A DNA stretch of 64,000 bases from Rhodocytophaga aerolata (GTDB taxonomy: Bacteria > Bacteroidota > Bacteroidia > Cytophagales > 172606-1), in contig NZ_JAUKPO010000002.1 in assembly GCF_030503435.1 (NCBI RefSeq), positions 539,833 through 603,832 on the forward strand, written 5' to 3'. Position numbers and translations under genes: made by a program. Below are positions 36,948 to 44,295 of the stretch, one piece after another (positions within the stretch are counted from its first letter, which is position 1; every line of letters starts with the position of its first letter). The notes beneath the pieces were generated by a model. It searched no databases. It had not been told where the DNA came from and worked only from the letters and a program-made list of their open reading frames with translations.

Positions 36948-39416
36948 TTACGAGGTATAAAATACCCGTTTTACCCGTTCGCTTACGCCGGTGAGAATTT
37001 CATAGGGGATAGTTCCTATCTGCCGGGCCATTTCACTAATAGGATATTGCTTACCAAAAATAATAACTTCATCGCCTTCTTCAGCCTCCAGATCTGTTAT
37101 ATCCACCATCGACATATCCATACAAACATTGCCTATTAAAGGGGCTAACTTGCCATTAATCCAAACTTTGCCAACTCCATTACTCAATCGCCGGTCGAAG
37201 CCGTCGGCATAGCCAATAGCAATGGTAGCAATACGGGAATCTCTGGTAACTTTGCCTTTGCGGCTGTACCCAATAGTATCGCCAGCCTTCACCTTTTTTA
37301 TCTGGGAAATAGTAGTTTTTAAGGTACCAACGGTTTCCAGCTGGGCTTGCTCCTGATTAGTAGCTTCTACGCCATACAAACCAATGCCCAAGCGAACCAT
37401 ATCCAGCTGGTAGGCAGGAAAGCGGACAATACCGGCTGAGTTTAGAATATGTTTAATGGGCGAATATAGTAATGCTCCTTCTATCATGGCAGCCATCTTT
37501 CTGAACCGCTCCATTTGTTGTGTAGAAAAGTAATTATACTCCTCTTCATCAGCGGCTGCCAGATGGCTAAAAATAGTAGCTATAGTAAGTTCAGGATGTA
37601 TTTTCAGCTGTTGAATTAACTGAGGCAAATCTTGTTCTTCAAAGCCCAAGCGATGCATACCTGTATCCAGCTTAATATGAACCGGCGACTGCTGACCTGT
37701 ATCTTGCAAATACTGAATAAAACTGTTTAAAATAGCAAAGCTGTATAATTCAGGTTCCAGTCGGTAATTGAGCAGTTTATCAAAAGTTTGTGGCGACGGA
37801 TTCATCACCATTATCGGCAGATGAATCCCATTCTCCCGCAGCAATACGCCTTCATCAGCATAGGCCACGGCCAGGTAATCTACCCGGTGGAACTGTAACA
37901 TACTGGCAATTTCTGCACTTCCACTGCCATAAGCAAAAGCTTTTACCATCACCATTATTTTGGTCTGGCTATGCAGTTTGCTTTTATAATAATTCAGGTT
38001 GTGGGAAATGGCTTCCAGATTGATTTCCAGAATAGTGCCATGTGTTTTCTGCAGCAGTTTATGTACAATCTGCTCAAAGGCGAAACTGCGGGCACCTTTA
38101 ATCAGAATTAGCTCATTACTGAATTTATTCAACAAAGGCTGTTTCAGAAAAGAAGCTGTCGTTGGATAAAATTCACTTCCCGGCGCAAAAAACTCCTTGT
38201 TGCGGGAAATTACTTCACCGATACCCAATAAACGATTTACCCCTTTTGTCTCTAACAATCGGCCAATATGCTGATAGAGCTCCTTTTCTGGAAGCCCCGT
38301 TTCCAGTACATCCGACACAATCAGTGTTTTTGTATCCCGTTGCTTCTGAAGATTCAAAAAATCCAGGCCCATGGTAAGGCCGGCTAAATCATTGTTATAG
38401 GTATCATCAATTAAATAACAGCCATTAATCCCTTCTTTCATTTCCAGACGCATAGATACTGGCTGCAGCATACGCAAACGTGACTGGATTTCAGTAACTT
38501 CCAGTCCGAAGTAAAGCATAGCTGTAATACAATGCATCACATTCTCTAGAGAAGCATCATCTACAAAAGGCACCTGTAATTGCCAATCACGATTTGTATA
38601 CCGGATAGCTAACACCGATTGCCCATGCTCCTGTCCTATTTCATGCAAAAATACCTCTGCCGCTGCTTCTATTTTGGACCAAGTAAAGGTTTGCTGCTCT
38701 GGCCGTTTAAATAAAGCCATTTGTTCATGAATGAGCTGGTGGTCCCGGCAATAGATTATCGTCTGACACTGGGTGAACAATTGCAGCTTTTCCCGGACTT
38801 TATGAATAGAACTTTCAAATCCTTCGTCATGAGCAGTACCAATATTGGTAAACAATCCGATAGTAGGTTTGATTACTTTCTCCAAATAGGCCATCTCAGC
38901 TGGTCTGGAGATACCTGCTTCAAAGATGCCCAGCGTATGTGTCGTATTGATTTGCCATACAGATAGCGGTACACCAATCTGCGAATTGTAACTTTTAGGG
39001 CTCCGGACTATATTGTATTGTTTTCCTAAAAGGGTAGCTAGCCATTCTTTAACAATTGTTTTGCCATTGCTGCCAGTAATGCCCATAACAGGTATAGTAA
39101 ATTGTTCCCGGTGAAGAGCCGCCACTTGTTGTAATGCCCTTACACTGTTTTCAACCTGTAGAATAGTTGCTTCCGGAAAAGCGGAGAGGTGTAAGCCTTG
39201 TGTATGCTCTACTACAAACTGCCTTACTCCCATGCTATAAAGCTCCCGGATAAATTGATGTCCGTCGTGCCTTTCGCCTTTAATAGCAAAAAATAGTGAA
39301 TAAAGCGGGCTAACTACTTTACGGCTGTCGGTGAGCAGATAACTTACCGGTAAACTTTCCCGCTGCTGAAGCACCTGCCCTTTTGTAGAGATTAGTAGTT
39401 GTTGAAAAGAAAGCAT
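36948..39416 (-). CDS. MurF-alanine racemase bifunctional protein
   Basis: An 822-residue fusion joining two consecutive cell-wall steps. Residues ~1-445 are MurF, the ATP-dependent ligase that adds D-Ala-D-Ala to UDP-MurNAc-tripeptide. It has the ATP loop GITGSNGKTIVKEW (~113), AGISRPAEM (~160) and a DDTYNND (~310) motif. Residues ~455-822 are alanine racemase, a PLP enzyme producing D-alanine. Its PLP Lys is Lys492 (VMVKAFAYGSG) and its catalytic Tyr is Tyr717 (TIGYSRKG), with CMDMSMVDIT near 762-773. The fusion is known in Bacteroidota. It is monocistronic on the minus strand. Confidence 0.95.
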   Translation of the reverse strand: MLSFQQLLISTKGQVLQQRESLPVSYLLTDSRKVVSPLYSLFFAIKGERHDGHQFIRELYSMGVRQFVVEHTQGLHLSAFPEATILQVENSVRALQQVAALHREQFTIPVMGITGSNGKTIVKEWLATLLGKQYNIVRSPKSYNSQIGVPLSVWQINTTHTLGIFEAGISRPAEMAYLEKVIKPTIGLFTNIGTAHDEGFESSIHKVREKLQLFTQCQTIIYCRDHQLIHEQMALFKRPEQQTFTWSKIEAAAEVFLHEIGQEHGQSVLAIRYTNRDWQLQVPFVDDASLENVMHCITAMLYFGLEVTEIQSRLRMLQPVSMRLEMKEGINGCYLIDDTYNNDLAGLTMGLDFLNLQKQRDTKTLIVSDVLETGLPEKELYQHIGRLLETKGVNRLLGIGEVISRNKEFFAPGSEFYPTTASFLKQPLLNKFSNELILIKGARSFAFEQIVHKLLQKTHGTILEINLEAISHNLNYYKSKLHSQTKIMVMVKAFAYGSGSAEIASMLQFHRVDYLAVAYADEGVLLRENGIHLPIMVMNPSPQTFDKLLNYRLEPELYSFAILNSFIQYLQDTGQQSPVHIKLDTGMHRLGFEEQDLPQLIQQLKIHPELTIATIFSHLAAADEEEYNYFSTQQMERFRKMAAMIEGALLYSPIKHILNSAGIVRFPAYQLDMVRLGIGLYGVEATNQEQAQLETVGTLKTTISQIKKVKAGDTIGYSRKGKVTRDSRIATIAIGYADGFDRRLSNGVGKVWINGKLAPLIGNVCMDMSMVDITDLEAEEGDEVIIFGKQYPISEMARQIGTIPYEILTGVSERVKRVFYTS

Positions 39417-39809
39417 ACAATACAGGCTATTAAATCATTTTCTGAAAGGCATTAACTAACAATTACGTCTGGTAGTATTTACTGACCTTCGTAAAGTCTT
39501 CCTATCTATAAGCATACACTACTGAGTATAGCATTCATGGCTGCGTATATTTTTCAGTAATACTAGTGAAGTTTTTCTAATGAGTAAAATAGTATCTACC
39601 TGATATTAGTTGACCTAACTCTGCAATATGTTATTTTAATAGCAGCTTTACATTGAATATAAATTATGAAAGGATTTGAAAAAATAGCTAAGAGATTTTA
39701 AAATAAGTTTTTTAGGTTCAACTACCCCCGAAACATTTTAAAATTATGCTTTCTTTTTGATTCTCATTATCCATGAGGGCAGATAATTCAACTGTGTGCC
39801 AACAAATGT
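39417..39809. other. Intergenic region, no gene recognised
   Basis: 393 bp, very AT-rich, upstream of murF-alr and downstream of the acyltransferase. It presumably holds the murF-alr promoter. I see no ORF with coding character, no RNA and no clear repeat. Confidence 0.5.
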
Positions 39810-40946
39810 TTAGGCCAATTTCCGTTTTTTGGTCTGCAATACCTCTACCCTGGATTGAACAAATTTAATAAGCGGTTTTTCCACCAAAAAATGAATGGCG
39901 ATGCCCCCAGAGCAGGATATAACAAATCCAATAAGTAATACGAGTATCGGGTTGGGCGAAGCCTGTATCTTAGACCACAGGATAAACATAGCCGATATAA
40001 TGGCTGTATGGGTAAGGTATATCGAGTACGAGGCATCTCCAAGTAGCAACCCAAGTTGTTGTATTTTAGTTAAGGGCTTTGAAGCCTGTAACGATATGCC
40101 TATAAGCACTACCCCTGCGGAAACAATACCACTGGATATAACCTGCGGAAATTTTAAGGACTCTCCAATACCTGTAAACTGGGCTACAAAAAACAAAGGC
40201 ACTACTGAAAGTAAACTGATAGCAAAACTATGCGGAGTTTTTAATGTAAATTTATAATGGCCTTTCATTACCAAAATAGCCACGACCAAGCCTATACCAA
40301 ATAGTAAATTAACCCTGCTGAATAAAAAACGGCATAAAGTTTTCAGGAAAGAGGGTTCCATAAGGCCATCTATATTTACGGTATACCATAAAAAGGGAGA
40401 CAAAAACCAAAGCCATAGCCCTTTCCACTGCTTATGATGGTATATGGCAAACAGGCAAAATACTGAGTAGAATAAAAACTCATGACGCAATGTCCAGATC
40501 ACATTTGGCTGTAATGAACCAACCGGAAAAAGAACCATGGCATTAACGAAAGAATCTATAGGAAATGATCCCCGGATTACCAGCTTCATAACCGCATACC
40601 CAATAATGCAGATCCACATAAAGGGAACGATACGGACAAAACGCCGCAGAAAAAAATCGGATGAGCTAATTCTAGGAGTTAAATTCTTTTTGTCTAAAGA
40701 GACATAGCATATAATAAATCCGCTGATAACAAAAAATAATTCAACGCCAACAGCACCTGCAACGAACCATCCCGAAAGAATATCCATGTTAAGATACTTG
40801 GGCAACCGGGCCATTGCTGTTACATGATTTAATACAACTAGGGCGGCGGCTATCCCTCTTAGATATTGTATACCTATTAACTGGCTTGTATAATGGTTTT
40901 TTGAAAGCACAGAGGTAGGTGTATGCATTTCCAGCATGCTTTTCAT
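39810..40946 (-). CDS. Membrane acyltransferase (acyltransferase-3 family)
   Basis: A 378-residue polytopic membrane O-acyltransferase of the OafA/acyltransferase-3 family with about ten hydrophobic helices. The family landmark is near the N-terminus: IQYLRGIAAALVVLNHV, whose His (~41) is the catalytic residue. An RxxR-type motif (FFLRRFVRIVP, ~105) follows. Such enzymes acetylate or acylate surface polysaccharides or lipids. No polysaccharide genes are adjacent, so the acceptor is unknown. The start ATG is at 40946; a second Met at residue 4 is possible. Confidence 0.88.
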   Translation of the reverse strand: MKSMLEMHTPTSVLSKNHYTSQLIGIQYLRGIAAALVVLNHVTAMARLPKYLNMDILSGWFVAGAVGVELFFVISGFIICYVSLDKKNLTPRISSSDFFLRRFVRIVPFMWICIIGYAVMKLVIRGSFPIDSFVNAMVLFPVGSLQPNVIWTLRHEFLFYSVFCLFAIYHHKQWKGLWLWFLSPFLWYTVNIDGLMEPSFLKTLCRFLFSRVNLLFGIGLVVAILVMKGHYKFTLKTPHSFAISLLSVVPLFFVAQFTGIGESLKFPQVISSGIVSAGVVLIGISLQASKPLTKIQQLGLLLGDASYSIYLTHTAIISAMFILWSKIQASPNPILVLLIGFVISCSGGIAIHFLVEKPLIKFVQSRVEVLQTKKRKLA

Positions 40947-41589
40947 AGGTTTTAGTAAGGTTTAATAGAGTGGTTAGTTAAGGCCATGCATCTCTACCTA
41001 GTGTCAAGAGATGTACAGGGAGCTAGGAAAACTCCATAAACTAAAGGAAGTGTTTTGCTATAGTATGGAACATGATAAGTAGGGAGACATATCCAATTCA
41101 AGGGATGCAGTCTTTTTATAGAATTAACAGTATTTATAGCTCTATTGAAGCTGAAACTTTTCAAATATTTATTTTTTACCATAGAACTACAACTGCGATT
41201 TAGGCAAATACTGTATACAATCCTTCCAAAAACTTTCAATTTATATATACATCTACAAGCACTTAATCTGTATAAACCTCAAAATCAATGCATTAATTTA
41301 TTATTTAGTAGGTAGGTAAATCAAGCCTGGCTGCCTTATTTTCGATAATCTTCTACCTAAGAGACGTTAGAAAGTATATAGATCTCCTTTCTCTAAGCAA
41401 GAAATGGTTTGCAAAAAATAATCAGCTAACAGATGCAGTACAATAAGCAGGAGGGCTATATGGAAGGGAAATTACTGCCTAACCGACGGTGGGCTGTACA
41501 AATATGTTCTAGAGAAGTAGGACAATTGAAAGAAATTTTAGATAAAATTGTACTTTAATATTATAGCTCTCATTAACAGTTGAAAACCA
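40947..41589. other. Long intergenic region with possible gene remnant
   Basis: 643 bp between the divergent acyltransferase and M1 peptidase genes. Most is AT-rich and without coding character. A reading frame at 40994-41239 on the minus strand has odd composition and I do not accept it. The only piece with protein-like character is the short frame at 41433-41558, described separately. No RNA gene was seen. Confidence 0.45.
41433..41558 (+). other. Short open frame, possible gene remnant
   Basis: A 41-residue open frame starting ATG and ending TAA. It encodes a plausible alpha/beta fragment: a basic start, then RRWAVQICSREVGQLKEILD and a hydrophobic end. The amino-acid pattern resembles the C-terminal end of a folded protein rather than random sequence, but it could be coincidence. 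No family assigned, and no promoter or RBS was identified. Confidence 0.2.
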
Positions 41590-43503
41590 ATGGCCCACAA
41601 GTGTCTATGCTTCATTTCTTATTTCCTCTTTCTAATAAGTAATTTTCTATTTGCGCAAAATAATAACCTCTACCTTCCATTAGATATAAAGCAAGCCTAC
41701 GAAAAAGGTACCAGAGCCCGCAATGGTGCTCCGGGAGCCAATTACTGGCAAAACTCTTCTGATTATGCCATTAAAGTAGCTTTAGACCCTTCAACCCGGA
41801 TGGTAAAAGGGGAAGAAACCGTGGTTTATTCAAATAATAGCCCTGATACATTAAAGCAACTGGTGATCCGCCTGTATCCGGATATTTTTAAAAAAGGAAA
41901 TAACCGCAATGAAATTATAGCTCCGGAAGATATCACCGAAGGTGTGACGATACAAGAAGTAATACTGGATGGTAAATCACTAGACCTGGATTCAAGAAGG
42001 CCAATGGTGCGCAGGTCTGGTACCAATATGTTTGTTAACCTTTCGTCTGCTATTTTTCCGTCAAGTAAATCTACCATTAAAATAAGCTGGAGTTATACCA
42101 TTCCAAAGAAAACCCATATCCGGGAAGGACTTTATGGAGAATCATCTTTTTTTGTCGCCTACTGGTATCCACAAATTGCCGTATATGATGATATAAATGG
42201 ATGGGATAAAATTAACTATACTGGCACACAGGAGTTTTATAATGATTTTAATAATTACACGGTAGATATTACGGTCCCTAACAACTTTATTGTTTGGGCT
42301 ACCGGAGTACTCCAAAATCCGGATGAGGTTCTGGAAAAAGAATATGCCAGCCGTTACAAAACCTCCCAAACCTCCGACGAAATTATACACATTATCAAAC
42401 AGGAAGATCTTAGAAAAGGGAAGATTACCCAGAACAAACAGCAACATACCTGGAAATTCAAAGCGGAATATGTACCGGATTTTGCCTTTGCTACCAGTAA
42501 CAAATACCTATGGGATGCCACCAGTGTAGTAGTCGATGCCCAAACTGGCAGGCGTACCGGAGTAGGTGCGGCGTATAATCCGGATTCAAAAGATTTTTAT
42601 GAAGTGGCCCGGTATGGCAGAGAAACCGTTGATTTTTTATCCAGACAAATGCCCGGCATTCCTTTTCCTTATCCGAATATTACAGTGTTCAATGGTTCTG
42701 GTGGAATGGAGTTTCCGATGATGGTGAACGACGGTTCCTATGGTTTAGCAGAAGCAGCCGAAGTAACTGCCCACGAAATAGCCCATACCTACTTCCCCTT
42801 TTATATGGGAATTAATGAACGCAAATATGCCTGGATGGATGAAGGCTGGGCCCAATTCCTGCCAAATGACATACAATTTAAATTAAAGGCAGATGCCAAG
42901 GGAACGTATAGCCCGCAAGGATATAATGCAGCCGTTTATTCCAAATTTGCAGGGAATCAAATGGATATGCCTATGATGGTGCCCTCCGTACTTTTGGAAG
43001 GCAGTTCATATGGGTTTGCTTCTTATTTCCGGCCTGGTGTAGCCTATGCCATGTTAAAGAATTTACTAGGTGAGGAGCTTTTTAAAAAAGCACTTCATGA
43101 ATATATGCGCCGGTGGAACGGCAAACACCCCATGCCTTATGACTTTTTTTATACTTTTAACGAAGTAGCCAATGAAGACTTGGGTTGGTTCTGGAATCCC
43201 TGGTTCTTTCAGCAAGGCTATCCGGACCTGGGAATAAAACCAAATGCTTCAGCCACACAGAAAGGCAATCTGGTAATCGAAAGAATAGGAGAAATTCCGG
43301 TACCCATTTACTTAAAAATTACCTATTCCGATAACACCGAAAGTACCATACAGGAAACAGCCAGCATCTGGAAAGACGGAGCCAGGGAATATGTAATTAT
43401 ACTTGCTCCTGATAAAACGGTAAAACAGGTTCAACTAGGCAATCAGCAAATACCAGATGCTGATATGAGCAATAACGTTTATCCAACGGAAAAGAGGCAG
43501 TAA
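41590..43503 (+). CDS. M1 family metallopeptidase
   Basis: A 637-residue zinc aminopeptidase of family M1 with an N-terminal signal peptide (cleavage after LFAQ, ~23), so periplasmic or outside. The zinc site is His395-Glu-Ile-Ala-His399 with the second Glu at 418 (WMDEGW), exactly the HExxH-x18-E spacing of the family. The exopeptidase signature GxMEN is GGMEF (371-375), so the usual Asn is Phe. An N-terminal beta-saddle domain (~55-260) precedes the catalytic domain, and a short C-terminal beta domain replaces the long helical domain of full-size M1 enzymes. It stands alone after a 643-bp gap. Confidence 0.93.
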   Translation: MAHKCLCFISYFLFLISNFLFAQNNNLYLPLDIKQAYEKGTRARNGAPGANYWQNSSDYAIKVALDPSTRMVKGEETVVYSNNSPDTLKQLVIRLYPDIFKKGNNRNEIIAPEDITEGVTIQEVILDGKSLDLDSRRPMVRRSGTNMFVNLSSAIFPSSKSTIKISWSYTIPKKTHIREGLYGESSFFVAYWYPQIAVYDDINGWDKINYTGTQEFYNDFNNYTVDITVPNNFIVWATGVLQNPDEVLEKEYASRYKTSQTSDEIIHIIKQEDLRKGKITQNKQQHTWKFKAEYVPDFAFATSNKYLWDATSVVVDAQTGRRTGVGAAYNPDSKDFYEVARYGRETVDFLSRQMPGIPFPYPNITVFNGSGGMEFPMMVNDGSYGLAEAAEVTAHEIAHTYFPFYMGINERKYAWMDEGWAQFLPNDIQFKLKADAKGTYSPQGYNAAVYSKFAGNQMDMPMMVPSVLLEGSSYGFASYFRPGVAYAMLKNLLGEELFKKALHEYMRRWNGKHPMPYDFFYTFNEVANEDLGWFWNPWFFQQGYPDLGIKPNASATQKGNLVIERIGEIPVPIYLKITYSDNTESTIQETASIWKDGAREYVIILAPDKTVKQVQLGNQQIPDADMSNNVYPTEKRQ

Positions 43504-43624
43504 AATTAAAACTTATTAAAGTAGAATAATATGTTTATACAGCGCCGAGGCATGCTGTACCAGTTGCTTGGTTTGGTGGCCCGGTGATTGGAATAGCAGG
43601 TGCTGGCGGTTATCCTTTTGTTAT

Positions 43625-43951
43625 TTAATCCTGCTTTATCACAATCGGTCCGGGCATCAAGTCTTTTCTCATCTCTTTGTTTATCAATGGTACTAATTCT
43701 TTGAGTGTTGTATATGTATTATCTGCCGCATCTAAGACGAACACTGTTATAGGGTATTTATCAAAATTTTGCTGAAAGGGCAGGTTTTTATCGAAGGTCA
43801 TCAATATTTGAAATTCATCCGCCTTCAATAGAGCCATTAACTCTCCATTCTTTTTTCCGTTCCAAGCTTTCTCCCAAATGGTGTATATGTCATGCGCAGG
43901 AAAATCCTTTTTCAACCTTTTTGGTAAGTTCTCATCCAACAGTATTTTCAT
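43625..43951 (-). CDS. DUF5615 PIN-like protein, putative toxin
   Basis: A 108-residue protein of the DUF5615 family, a PIN-domain-like group. The N-terminus carries the conserved acidic LLDENLP motif (Asp6, Glu7), and FDKNL (~53) carries a second acid. These resemble metal-ligand positions of PIN nucleases, so an RNase toxin role is plausible but not shown for this family. It overlaps the upstream DUF433 gene by 20 bases. The DUF433 + DUF5615 pairing is a recognised toxin-antitoxin-like arrangement. Confidence 0.8.
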   Translation of the reverse strand: MKILLDENLPKRLKKDFPAHDIYTIWEKAWNGKKNGELMALLKADEFQILMTFDKNLPFQQNFDKYPITVFVLDAADNTYTTLKELVPLINKEMRKDLMPGPIVIKQD

Positions 43952-44171
43952 AAATCTGCTTGAAATTCTTCGATGAAACTACCTTTCCTGCTATATCTAA
44001 TATTTCAACAGCTTGCTCACGGGTGACAGTGGGGAAGTCTTCTAGAAATTCCTTTAAGGAAATTCCTTTCTCTAAGTGCATAAATAGTGTTTCCACAGGC
44101 ACTCTTGTTCCACTGAATACAGGTGTCCCTCCTAATATTTCCTTATCAACCGTAATTACATCTATTTTCAT
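43932..44171 (-). CDS. DUF433 protein, putative antitoxin
   Basis: A 79-residue DUF433 protein. The conserved segments GGTPVFSGTRVPVETLFMHL and LEDFPTVTREQAVEIL (helix-turn-helix-like) are complete. Members of this family commonly act as the antitoxin/DNA-binding partner of PIN-like toxins. The gene is first in a two-gene operon. A perfect inverted repeat, CGTAAATT-N12-AATTTACG, lies immediately upstream (44176-44203) and could be its autoregulatory operator. Confidence 0.85.
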   Translation of the reverse strand: MKIDVITVDKEILGGTPVFSGTRVPVETLFMHLEKGISLKEFLEDFPTVTREQAVEILDIAGKVVSSKNFKQIYENTVG

Positions 44172-44175
44172 TGTC

Positions 44176-44203
44176 CGTAAATTTAATATTTATCTAATTT
44201 ACG
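44176..44203 (-). promoter_or_regulatory. Candidate operator of the DUF433/DUF5615 pair
   Basis: A perfect 8-bp inverted repeat CGTAAATT (44176-44183) / AATTTACG (44196-44203) with a 12-bp spacer begins 5 bases before the antitoxin start codon. The centre-to-centre distance of 20 bp (two helical turns) suits binding by a dimer of dimers or a long dimer. The binding protein is inferred to be the DUF433 product. Confidence 0.5.
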
Positions 44204-44295
44204 ATTTTTTATCGGTTCGCTTGCCACTTATAACAGCATATACGTGCCTGCCTACCCTCTTGCCGGCAATCCTCTCTTTTCCTATTTTATCTAAA

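Noticed and set aside
36948..39416. Possible frameshift fusion of murF and alr in one frame
   Set aside because: The fusion keeps both domains complete and is known in Bacteroidota, so it is a real fused enzyme rather than an assembly error.
40994..41239. Minus-strand 81-residue open frame in the gap before the M1 peptidase
   Set aside because: Unusual composition (many Cys/Ser/Leu), no domain, no promoter; treated as random open frame.
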